Notes under the pieces: model-generated
What the model was told of the DNA's origin: nothing
The model's database searches: none
The model's input: only the letters and a program-made list of their open reading frames with translations
Shown here: piece by piece, positions 9,452 to 17,387 of the stretch
Position numbering within the stretch: the first letter of the stretch is position 1
Layout: every line of letters begins with the position of its first letter
From: CALAGB01 sp963789565
Lineage (GTDB): Bacteria; Chloroflexota; Chloroflexia; Thermomicrobiales; Thermomicrobiaceae
NCBI GenBank assembly: GCA_963789565.1
Contig: CAWBKX010000002.1
Coordinates: 3,224,001 to 3,288,000, forward strand
Length of the DNA stretch: 64,000 nucleotides
Direction of reading: 5' to 3'
Program-made: the position numbers and the translations under genes

Positions 9452-12004
9452 TCAATTGATTGACACGAGTGAACCATCCACGCCTTTGACCACGTCAATC
9501 CGCGTGGGGAAGACGTCCTTCAGTTCGGCGATATGGGTGATCACCAGGATCATGCGGAAATCGGACTCGACCGCGCGAATGGCTTCGATCAATCCATCTC
9601 GACCACGGGAGTCCTGGGTCCCGAAGCCTTCATCGATCACGAGAGTCTGGAGGCGCGCTCCAGCGCGCTTTGCCAGAAGCATGCTCAAAGCGACACGTAT
9701 GGCGAAGTTAATACGGAACGCTTCGCCGCCACTGTAGAGCTCGTAATTGCGACTGCCCACTTCATCGCTGATGACGATGTCGAGGGTCTCTATCGTCCTC
9801 TCGCCGCGCAGGGTCTGGCGCTGCGTGCGGAACTCGACCCGCATGGTGTTTCCGGGCATCTTGTCTAGAATGCGGTTGGCTTCGTCCTGCAGCTCAGGGA
9901 CCACGTTCTCAATGATCATCGCCTGAATGCCGCGCTTGCCGAAGGCGACCGCAAGCTCTTCGAACGTCGTCACATCGGCGGCGATTTGCTGCCGCTGTCG
10001 CCCTCGCTCGATGCGCTCCTCTTTGGCCACTTCGAGATCTCGCACACGTTGCTGTGCCGCGCCGAATCGTTCCTGCAATTCACCCCGCAGGCGCTCGAGG
10101 CGCTGAAGCTCAATTTCGGCCACCTCGAATTCATCGCGAGTCTTGTCGAACCCGTGAATCTGCGATGCGAGCTCTGCCTCCTGACTTGCTTTGAGGTCAC
10201 GGGTGGCTGCGCGATTCGCAAGTGCGGCGTCGATCATCTCCAGTTGTTGGCGCCCCGACTCGACGGTCGCGCTTGCGCTGAGGAGCGCACTGAGTTCGCG
10301 TTCCACGTCGCCCAAATCGGCGATTCGACGCCGCATCTGACGGTGGGCGTCCGCGTCATAGGCCAACTCAACCAATTGGTGGTCGAGCGCGGCGATCGCG
10401 GCTCGCTCTGCGGACGCCAGCGCGTCGTCTGCCAGACGCTCAATCAGTTCGCGCTCTCGCTCGATCAGCGCAGTGACTTCGTTCGCAGCCCGTTCACACG
10501 TTGCGAGACGCTCGGCAATCGATACTTCTTGTCGTCGAAGCCCTTCAAGCTTCGAACGTTGCGTCTCCTGTTTTTCAAGGGCTTTCGTGTTCGCCTCGAG
10601 ATCGGTCTTGATCTGCTCGAGCGCCGTGCGGTTCGACCGGAATCGATTACCCAGAGCCGTCCCCTCGGTTTGGTATTCGACGGCAAGGCGTCGTTGTTCG
10701 GTCGGGCCCAACTCTCCACGGCAGACCGGACAGATCGCGGTCGCTCGCTCGATCAGCTCAATCTTTCTCTTGAGGTCGTTCATGTCGGTGCGGAGGCGCT
10801 CGTTTTCCGATGTCAGCTCGGCTCGCTTGGCTTCTAGATTCGACCGTGTCGCGCGTAGTTCGTCGATCGACCGCGCCACATCCGCTAGTCCGCCGATATC
10901 GGTCTTCAGCTTTTGCGCTTCGGCTTCGATTTTGGGTTGCGTATCCGCGATTCGCCGTTCAATCTCGAGTCGATCTCGCACGGATCGCAGCTGGCTGTCG
11001 ATCTCGTGTTTGATCTGCTGCACCCGCGAGTCGAGTTCCTGTCTCTCTTGCGTGATTCGCTGACGCTCTGCCAGGACCAGCCCAATTCGTTCCTGTTCGG
11101 CACGCAGATGAGATAGCTCGACGTGACGCGATTCGATCTCCTCACGCCGATTGAGCATTGCCTGTTGAGTCTCAATTCGTTTTGCAGTCTGTTGTCGGTT
11201 CTCGGTCAGTCTTGAGATATCCCGATCGAGCTCGGCGATGTCCGCCGCGAGCTGCTCTCGCTGTCGAGCCACAATCTCCAGAATGTGAACCTGCTGCCGT
11301 AGCACGGTCGCCTTATTTACTGCCAGCTCCATTTGGTCCGCCATCTGGACGAGTTCAGTGCTCAGCAACTTGACCTCGCCAAGTCGCTCGGGAAGCTCGC
11401 CCAAGCGGTCGTCGATGCGAGCAATCTCGGCATCGATCTCGCGAAGCTGGCGTTCACGATCCCGCAGTTGCTGGCGAGCAACCTCCTCGAAATGGTCGTA
11501 GTCGGAGAGGTTGAGGATCTCGCCAAGCGTCTGTTTTCTCAGCGCAGGGGTCTTGGTGGTGAACTCGTCGGCTCGTCCTTGCAGGATAAACGCCGAATTG
11601 ATGAACGTGTCGTAGTCCATCTTGAGAAGCTGATCGATGGCACGCTGTGTTTCTCGCGCGGTCGTGCCGCTGATGGAGCGCCATCGGTCGCCATCCATCG
11701 TCTGGATATCGAGCGCGAGCGGACCGGCTCCGCCCCGGCTACGTCGCCGGGTAACGCGGAAATTCTGGTTGTTCAGCTCGAACCCAAACGTCACTTCCAT
11801 TTCGGTGGTATTGAGGGCGATGAGCTCCCGATCACTGTTGACGCGGGCTTTACCCCAGAGCGCCCACGTTATACAGTCGAGGAGGGCGGACTTGCCTGCG
11901 CCGTTGTCTCCCGAGAGGCAGGCGATCCGAATACCACGCAGGTCAAGATCGACACCAGCGCGGTAGCACATAAAGTTGCGCACGCTCAATGAAGTTGGAA
12001 TCAT
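9452..12004 (-). CDS. sbcC: SbcC / Rad50-type SMC-like nuclease ATPase subunit
   Basis: 850 residues. Walker A is GDNGAGKSALLD (about residues 33-44). Two long coiled-coil arms flank a zinc-hook CPVC (ATAICPVCRGELG, near residue 430). The C-terminal half carries the ABC signature (LYSGGEAFRINFAIR) and Walker B (LVIDEGFGTQD). With the SbcD/Mre11 nuclease it opens and trims hairpin and blocked DNA ends. The usual partner sbcD is not adjacent: upstream is the divergent sigma-factor gene, downstream the DapA-family gene. A GGTGAG precedes the ATG. Confidence 0.93.
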   Translation of the reverse strand: MIPTSLSVRNFMCYRAGVDLDLRGIRIACLSGDNGAGKSALLDCITWALWGKARVNSDRELIALNTTEMEVTFGFELNNQNFRVTRRRSRGGAGPLALDIQTMDGDRWRSISGTTARETQRAIDQLLKMDYDTFINSAFILQGRADEFTTKTPALRKQTLGEILNLSDYDHFEEVARQQLRDRERQLREIDAEIARIDDRLGELPERLGEVKLLSTELVQMADQMELAVNKATVLRQQVHILEIVARQREQLAADIAELDRDISRLTENRQQTAKRIETQQAMLNRREEIESRHVELSHLRAEQERIGLVLAERQRITQERQELDSRVQQIKHEIDSQLRSVRDRLEIERRIADTQPKIEAEAQKLKTDIGGLADVARSIDELRATRSNLEAKRAELTSENERLRTDMNDLKRKIELIERATAICPVCRGELGPTEQRRLAVEYQTEGTALGNRFRSNRTALEQIKTDLEANTKALEKQETQRSKLEGLRRQEVSIAERLATCERAANEVTALIERERELIERLADDALASAERAAIAALDHQLVELAYDADAHRQMRRRIADLGDVERELSALLSASATVESGRQQLEMIDAALANRAATRDLKASQEAELASQIHGFDKTRDEFEVAEIELQRLERLRGELQERFGAAQQRVRDLEVAKEERIERGRQRQQIAADVTTFEELAVAFGKRGIQAMIIENVVPELQDEANRILDKMPGNTMRVEFRTQRQTLRGERTIETLDIVISDEVGSRNYELYSGGEAFRINFAIRVALSMLLAKRAGARLQTLVIDEGFGTQDSRGRDGLIEAIRAVESDFRMILVITHIAELKDVFPTRIDVVKGVDGSLVSIN

Positions 12005-12228
12005 GTCTCACCGTTAGCGTTGAATTATGTCAGTGAACGAGGACGGGTTTCGCCTTTTCTAGCAACGCTTAAGTATACCCGTTCGGCGACGCTGGAAGTT
12101 CTCCCGACGAGGAATATCCACCATCGTGGAAAAATGATGAGGCACAACGAGCGTCGCGCGGATGCAGTCGACGCGTCGATTTCATACCTTTCGCGAACAT
12201 CTCCACTGGTTAGGAGCATTCATCTTTC

Positions 12229-13233
12229 ATGGTCGATCGATCCAACCACAATCCCGAAGTGCCTCGTGACGACGAGGAGCTGAACGGACAGAATTCGCAG
12301 GTTCCTGAGACGGTCGAAGACGAGGAACCGGCAGCGGATCTGGCGCTCGAGGAATACACGTCGGATGACGAACTCGACCGCATGGTCCAATTCGATCCGA
12401 CAGTCGTTACCGATCCGGTTCGACTCTATTTGCGCGACATCGCCAAAGTCCCCTTGCTCACTGCGGAGCAGGAGGTCGAGCTTGCCAAGGGCGTCGAGAT
12501 GGGGGACGTTGACGCTCTCCAGCGTTTCGTGCGCGCCAATCTCCGTCTTGTGGTCAGTATCGCAAAGCGCTATCTGGGTCGAGGAATGTCGCTGCTTGAT
12601 CTCGTTCAAGAAGGCAATCTCGGTTTGATGCGGGCCGTGGAGAAGTACGACTGGCGCCGCGGATACCGATTCAGCACCTATGCAACCTGGTGGATTCGGC
12701 AAGCGATTACGCGCGCGATCTCCGATCAGGGGCGAACCATCCGCTTGCCAGTACACATGGCCGACAGCATCACCAAATACCGTCGTGCCATGGCCCAGCT
12801 AACGCAGGAGTTCGGACGACCTCCGCGGCCGGAAGAGCTGGCCGAGGCCATGAGTGTGCAGCCGGAGAAGGTCGAGCAGATCATTCAGGCGGCTCAGCGC
12901 ACGATTTCGCTCGACTCGCCGCTGAGCAGCGAGGACGAAACAAACCTGGGTGACATCATTGCCGATGAAGTGACACGCACTCCGCAGCAGATCGTCGAAG
13001 AAGTGCTGTTGCAGCGAGACGTGGCCGAAGTTCTCGAGTGCCTCAACCCGAGACAGCGGCTCGTGCTGCAATTACGATTCGGGCTCGGCAACGGTACTCC
13101 ACACACGCTGGCGGAGGTCGGGTCACAGCTCAACATCAGCCGTGAGCGCGTCCGCCAATTGGAAAACGAGGCATTGCGAAAGCTGCGGCGGGTTGGTGTT
13201 CAGCGACTGGCCGCATACACGTCCGAACTCTGA
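12229..13233 (+). CDS. rpoD: Primary-type RNA polymerase sigma factor (RpoD/SigA)
   Basis: 334 residues. An acidic N-terminus of about 60 residues is followed by region 1.2 (DPVRLYLRDIAKVPLLTAEQE), region 2 (RFVRANLRLVVSIAKRY; GLMRAVEKYDWRRGYRFSTY; TYATWWIRQAITRAI), region 3 (MADSITKYRRAMAQLTQEFG) and region 4 with the helix-turn-helix (LAEVGSQLNISRERVRQLE). It has no full-length region 1.1 or non-conserved insert, as in short SigA/RpoD-like factors. The TATAAT/TTGACA-like boxes elsewhere in the window fit this class. AGGAG precedes the ATG. It may be the main sigma factor or a close RpoD-like paralogue; genome context would decide. Confidence 0.9.
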   Translation: MVDRSNHNPEVPRDDEELNGQNSQVPETVEDEEPAADLALEEYTSDDELDRMVQFDPTVVTDPVRLYLRDIAKVPLLTAEQEVELAKGVEMGDVDALQRFVRANLRLVVSIAKRYLGRGMSLLDLVQEGNLGLMRAVEKYDWRRGYRFSTYATWWIRQAITRAISDQGRTIRLPVHMADSITKYRRAMAQLTQEFGRPPRPEELAEAMSVQPEKVEQIIQAAQRTISLDSPLSSEDETNLGDIIADEVTRTPQQIVEEVLLQRDVAEVLECLNPRQRLVLQLRFGLGNGTPHTLAEVGSQLNISRERVRQLENEALRKLRRVGVQRLAAYTSEL

Positions 13234-13244
13234 GTGCCTGAGAA

Positions 13245-14171
13245 TCAGTCCTCGCTCAGGAGCCAGTCCAGAATCGCCATGCGAACATAGACTCCGTTGC
13301 GCGCCTGCCGAAAGTAGGCCGCTCGAGGGTCACTGTCGACGCATGGATCGATTTCGTCGACTCGGGGCAGCGGATGCATCACGATGGCGTTCGGGTTGAG
13401 GGCGTCCATCGTCGAAGAGTCGATCACGTACTTGCCGCGCGCCTCCTCGTAATCGGCCTCAGAATCGAAGCGTTCGTGCTGAATGCGCGTTTGATACACG
13501 ACGTCGACATCCGGAAGAACGCTCATCAAGTCGGTCTCCTCTTCGAACCCGATGCCCTTGGCAGCGAGCTCCGAGGTCACGTCGTCCCCCATGCGCACGT
13601 TCGGCGGTGAAATGAAGACTAGATCGATACCTTGTGCTTGCGTCAGCAAAAGTGCCAGCGAGCGGGGAGCGCGACCGTACTTTAAATCTCCGACCATGGC
13701 GATACGAAGATTGTCCATCCGTCCCAGTTCGTGGCTGATGGTGTAGAGATCGAGCAGTGCCTGGGTCGGATGCTCGCGCGCACCGTCCCCCGCGTTGATG
13801 ACGGGAATCTTGATGACGTCGGATGCTCGCGTCGGAAACCCAGCCAGGGGATGGCGCATCACGATCGCATCCGCGTATGACTCCACGATGCGCGCCGTGT
13901 CCTCGATGGTTTCGCCTTTGGCCCAGGAGGACGTCTCAATGGCGTTTTCGGCCGTCAACACGGATCCGCCAAGTCTCGTCATGGCCGATTCAAAGCTGAG
14001 TCTGGTACGCGTGCTGGGTTCGAAGAAGAGGGTCGCGAGGATCTTTCCACTGAGGCGATTGGAGCCACCGGCATCGGCGATGATCCGCATCTCGTCCGCG
14101 CGCGTGAAGAGGGAGTCAAGCTGCGCACGGTCGAACTGCCGGACTTCGAGGACGTTTCGCAGACTCCTCAT
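13245..14171 (-). CDS. pyrB: Aspartate carbamoyltransferase catalytic chain
   Basis: 308 residues. The carbamoyl-phosphate loop FFEPSTRTR (49-57), the SSWAKGET loop, GDGAREHPTQALLDLYTI and HPLPRVDEI are diagnostic of ATCase, which makes carbamoyl-aspartate in pyrimidine synthesis. A GTG 12 nt further upstream is in frame, but the GGGAGGCGG ribosome site sits across it, so the inner ATG is preferred. No pyrI or pyrR is nearby, and pyrG is 43 kb away. It is convergent with the sigma-factor gene, with 12 bp between the stops. Confidence 0.96.
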   Translation of the reverse strand: MRSLRNVLEVRQFDRAQLDSLFTRADEMRIIADAGGSNRLSGKILATLFFEPSTRTRLSFESAMTRLGGSVLTAENAIETSSWAKGETIEDTARIVESYADAIVMRHPLAGFPTRASDVIKIPVINAGDGAREHPTQALLDLYTISHELGRMDNLRIAMVGDLKYGRAPRSLALLLTQAQGIDLVFISPPNVRMGDDVTSELAAKGIGFEEETDLMSVLPDVDVVYQTRIQHERFDSEADYEEARGKYVIDSSTMDALNPNAIVMHPLPRVDEIDPCVDSDPRAAYFRQARNGVYVRMAILDWLLSED

Positions 14172-14202
14172 TCCGCCTCCCACTCATTTTGCACACAACA
14201 AG

Positions 14203-14226
14203 GCCGGGAGCATTATAACCCCCGGC
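14203..14226 (-). terminator. GC-rich hairpin between rpoN and pyrB
   Basis: GCCGGG and CCCGGC pair around a 12-nt AT-rich loop. Read in the rpoN direction it is followed by CTTGTTGTG, a weak T-rich tail, so it may end the rpoN transcript. It begins about 30 bp after the rpoN stop. Confidence 0.45.
14212..14217 (-). promoter_or_regulatory. -10 box of the pyrB promoter
   Basis: A perfect TATAAT on the minus strand lies 40 bp before the pyrB ATG, giving a leader of about 34 nt. The -35 is poor (TGTGAC at 17 bp; TTGACG sits at 23 bp). The box falls inside the loop of the inverted repeat listed next. Confidence 0.5.
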
Positions 14227-14254
14227 GGTGTACGGTCACACGTCAAACTGAGGA

Positions 14255-15676
14255 TCAGCGCATCGTGCTGGGCAAAATGTTGAGCTCGGCGCGGTATTTC
14301 GCCACGGTGCGACGGGCGATGCGAATGCCCTTGCGGCTCAGCATGTCGCAGATCTGGCGATCGGTCAGTGGTTCGCCCTCGCCGTCGATCATCTCCTTGA
14401 TGACGTCCTTGACGCTGAGGGACGGTGTGAAGAAGTCGCTGAACGGGATCACCCGCCGATTTGGCAGCATGACGAACTTGTTGGCCGTGGCGCGGCTGAC
14501 GGTCGATTCATGCACGCCGACCTGCTGAGCGACGATCGCGCGGGTCAGTGGACGTAGCTCTCGCACGCCGCCGCGCAGGAAATCCTCTTGCAGCTCGACG
14601 ATGCACTTCGAAATCTTGAACAGTGTCTCGCGCCGTTGGCTGATGTTCGACATGAAGAGCTTGGCGCGGTTCACGAACTCGCGAATATGCTGGCGCTCGT
14701 CGTCGTTGAAGTCGCCTCGCGTGCGGCTGCGGCCAATCTCACGAGCGATGCGGCTGTACAGCGGATTAGCGCGCAGGTGGAACTGACGGGTGTCGACCAC
14801 TTCCACGTGGAGCTCGCCGTCGCGCAGGCTGACGATGACGTCCGGCGCCACGTATGGGGATCGTAGCGGGGTCTTCCAGGAGCGTGCCTCTTGATTCTGC
14901 AGTGGGAAAGGATTGAGATGCGTGCGAATGAACTCGCGAGCCGTTTCAACATCCTCATGCGAGATGTCGAGCTCTTTGGCGACGTATCCGAACTTGTGCG
15001 CGCCAAGCTCATCGATGTATTCGCCCACGATCGTCTCGACGGCGGGCGGAACGTCCACTCCGGTGCTGACGAGGTAGCGAATCTGAAGCAGCAGGCACTC
15101 CTGAAGGTTGCGAGCGCCGACTCCGACTGGCGCGACGGCCTGAATCTTCTCAATGACTCGTTCGACGTAGTCAGGCGATACGTTGAAGAGAACGCAGACT
15201 TCTTCAACACTGGCGGATATGAACCCACGCTCGTCCAACGACCCGACGAGATATTCGGCGACGCGCAAGTCGCCGTTTTGACACAGGGTCGACACGTCGG
15301 AGAGGATCTGCTGTTCCAACGTTTGCTCGGAGGCAACCAGGGTCATCGGATCAAAATCGTCGGTTTCGCCCCGGCTTGGCGGAGGCGAGGTGTACATCTG
15401 CTCGGGAAAATCTTCGAACGGTTCATCGGAGCGGTCGTCGTCCTTCTGTGTGATCAGGCAGTTCGGGCAGTAGGAGCCTTCCATCACTCCGCCGCAGTTG
15501 GGGCAAATCTGCTTATCTTCCATCTCGAGGGCGGGGTTTTCGTCCAGCTCCTGCTCTATGACCTCTTGAAGCTCCATTCGCGAAAGGCTGAGTATGTAAT
15601 TCGCTTCAATAAGGCTTGGAGAGACCCAAAGCCTCATATCTGGATTGAGTTCGTATCCAACTTCCATCCCTGGCAT
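14255..15676 (-). CDS. rpoN: RNA polymerase sigma-54 factor with inserted zinc ribbon
   Basis: 473 residues. The C-terminus has the RpoN box ARRTVAKYRA (454-463) that reads the -24 element, and a helix-turn-helix (VGVHESTVSRATANKF). The core-binding domain begins around EQTLEQQILSDVSTL. Two departures are visible. Region I lacks the usual Gln/Leu-rich text (it reads LWVSPSLIEANYILSLSRMELQEVI). Region II carries a Cys4 knuckle, CPNC and CPNC at residues 58-61 and 70-73, followed by an acidic linker. Sigma-54 needs an AAA+ activator for open-complex formation; none is in the window. Confidence 0.93.
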   Translation of the reverse strand: MPGMEVGYELNPDMRLWVSPSLIEANYILSLSRMELQEVIEQELDENPALEMEDKQICPNCGGVMEGSYCPNCLITQKDDDRSDEPFEDFPEQMYTSPPPSRGETDDFDPMTLVASEQTLEQQILSDVSTLCQNGDLRVAEYLVGSLDERGFISASVEEVCVLFNVSPDYVERVIEKIQAVAPVGVGARNLQECLLLQIRYLVSTGVDVPPAVETIVGEYIDELGAHKFGYVAKELDISHEDVETAREFIRTHLNPFPLQNQEARSWKTPLRSPYVAPDVIVSLRDGELHVEVVDTRQFHLRANPLYSRIAREIGRSRTRGDFNDDERQHIREFVNRAKLFMSNISQRRETLFKISKCIVELQEDFLRGGVRELRPLTRAIVAQQVGVHESTVSRATANKFVMLPNRRVIPFSDFFTPSLSVKDVIKEMIDGEGEPLTDRQICDMLSRKGIRIARRTVAKYRAELNILPSTMR

Positions 15677-15802
15677 GTCTGCTTGCTCCGCTCCGGTGTC
15701 AGATCTGTAGCGATCTGTCGTTTTGGATTGAATGGTTAGCGAAAAGATCTCAAGGGGAACTGCTCAGAATCATTGCGACGAGAACCGTGCACTCCTCTAT
15801 CC

Positions 15803-15831
15803 AGTATAGGCCGATAGAATTTCGGTGGCAA
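15803..15831 (-). promoter_or_regulatory. Sigma-70-type promoter of rpoN
   Basis: On the minus strand TTGCCA and TATACT are separated by exactly 17 bp, each 5/6 to consensus. The predicted leader is about 120 nt. Nearer the gene, an inverted repeat CAGATC-6 nt-GATCTG at 15700-15717 could be an operator. Confidence 0.6.
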
Positions 15832-16009
15832 GAATCTTGCTGCACGTTGCAACTGCGTCATGTTCATTGACAAACGGCCCATCTGATGATCTGCAACGTT
15901 GAGACTTGCCGACGTACGCAGAACGCAATCGATGTGCCACGGATAGTGTCGGCTGCCGTTCACCTGCAGATCAGGATTTTGTACCGCAGTGAACGTCGGG
16001 CGGCATCGG

Positions 16010-16018
16010 TGATATGAT
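16010..16018 (+). promoter_or_regulatory. Extended -10 promoter of the site-2 protease gene; gap 15677-16130
   Basis: TGATATGAT is an extended -10 (TG, one base, TATGAT). The -35 (TGAACG) is weak. A start at about 16025 would leave a leader of about 105 nt. The 454-bp divergent gap otherwise contains only the rpoN promoter and the small CAGATC/GATCTG repeat; I see no gene in it. Confidence 0.4.
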
Positions 16019-16130
16019 CGTCACTCATGGCGATCGTGCGCGCATGCAGTCTTTGGCGTGTGAGCTCACAGCGCGTGACAGCCGGTCGCGACCAGGTGAC
16101 AGAGCTGACCGGCTCCGGAAGGGACCGTAT

Positions 16131-17273
16131 TTGAAATCGGGCGTACGTGTCGCCACGATTCGCGGCATCGATATACGAATCCATCCAACTCTGCTGATTG
16201 CGGTTCTGTGGGCGATTTGGTATTGGGGAATCTCGATGAAAGAGGGGTTCCACGGTGCCGTCTTCGGGATCTTCATTCTGCTCGAAGTCTTCATCTGTGT
16301 TGTCGGCCATGAGCTCGCGCATGCGTTTCTCGCGTTACGCTACGGCCTAATCGTTCACGACATCACGCTGCTGCCCATTGGCGGCGTCGCTCGCATCGAG
16401 CATGCACCTATCTCCCCGCGCAAAGAGGCCATGATCGCCATTGCCGGTCCCATCCTGAACCTGATCGTCGCTGTTGGATTGATTCCTCTTATCCTCCTGG
16501 TTGTTCTCACGCGCCATCTGTTCACGCCCGTGGCCTTCCTTGGTCTCGTTCAAGAGACCGGCTTCGGTGGCATGCTGCTTCACCTCCTGGCCGCGAATAT
16601 CATGCTGGCGATCTTCAATCTGGTTCCCGCGTTTCCCATGGACGGCGGCCGAGTGCTGCGAGCCGGCCTTTCGCTGGTCAGCAACCGCGTGGTGGCAACC
16701 CGGATCGCCGTGACATTGGGCCAGGCATTCGCCATCTTGCTGGTTATTGGCGGCATCTACGCCCGTGACGTAGTTTTGCCACTGGTCGCGATCTTCATCG
16801 TGGTCGCCGCGTATGTGGAATCGATGGTCATTCAGGTCGAGACGCGGCTTCGCAATCTTAGAGTGGGTCAATTCGCGCTGTGGGATTTCGGCGGTATCTC
16901 GCCCGACTCGCCACTTCACTACGCCATCCGGGGGGGCTCTCGCGACTTGGCGGTGACGTCGCACGGTACCGTCGTCGGAATGCTGTGGCGTGACGACGTT
17001 CTGGACAAGCTGGGTAAATCGCACACCATGAAGGTGCGTGACCTCATGGACTCCAACGTCGAACCAATGAGCGTCGACAGCTCTGTTTACGACGTACATC
17101 GCCGCATGATCAAGACGCAGCGACCGGCAATTCCACTGGTTCAAGGCGGTGTCTACCGCGGTATCTTCACCTCGGATCGCCTGACCCACGTCCATCGCTA
17201 CATTCAGGATCGCGCCAGTGGCCGAGATCGGTATCGAGGCATTGCCGTCGCGCTAGGACTGCTTGGTCGCTAG
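16131..17273 (+). CDS. Site-2-protease family (M50) metalloprotease with C-terminal CBS-type domain
   Basis: 380 residues from a TTG preceded by GGAAGGGA. The frame also opens at an ATG 117 nt upstream, but that ATG lies inside the predicted -10 box and its extension is Arg-rich and unlike the family. The start VRVATIRGIDIRIHPTLL is typical. HELAH (His60, Glu61, His64) and PMDGGR (Asp171) supply the zinc site, within about six transmembrane segments. The cytoplasmic C-terminus (residues about 250-380) looks like a CBS pair (VGMLWRDDVLDKL; MDSNVEPMSVDSSVYDVHRRM). Family members cleave membrane-bound regulators or substrates; the target is unknown. Confidence 0.88.
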   Translation: MKSGVRVATIRGIDIRIHPTLLIAVLWAIWYWGISMKEGFHGAVFGIFILLEVFICVVGHELAHAFLALRYGLIVHDITLLPIGGVARIEHAPISPRKEAMIAIAGPILNLIVAVGLIPLILLVVLTRHLFTPVAFLGLVQETGFGGMLLHLLAANIMLAIFNLVPAFPMDGGRVLRAGLSLVSNRVVATRIAVTLGQAFAILLVIGGIYARDVVLPLVAIFIVVAAYVESMVIQVETRLRNLRVGQFALWDFGGISPDSPLHYAIRGGSRDLAVTSHGTVVGMLWRDDVLDKLGKSHTMKVRDLMDSNVEPMSVDSSVYDVHRRMIKTQRPAIPLVQGGVYRGIFTSDRLTHVHRYIQDRASGRDRYRGIAVALGLLGR

Positions 17274-17321
17274 CCCCTGCGGACGCGCCTTACACGCTGA
17301 TGGTCCCGAGCCACGAGAATG

Positions 17322-17371
17322 AAAACGCCCCCGTCGAGTTGAGCGTTCGCTCGTCCGACGAGGGCGTTTTT
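17322..17371 (+). terminator. Bidirectional terminator between convergent genes
   Basis: AAAACGCCC pairs with GGGCGTTTT, with inner CGTCG/CGACG and GAGCG/CGCTC stems. The A/T arms give a U-tail in both directions. It sits between the stops of the convergent protease and peptidase genes and could serve both. Confidence 0.85.
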
Positions 17372-17387
17372 GCGTCCATGTCTGCGT

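Noticed and set aside
16014..16130. Upstream ATG as start of the site-2 protease
   Set aside because: It lies in a predicted -10 box and adds an Arg-rich stretch unlike the family; TTG at 16131 has a ribosome site.
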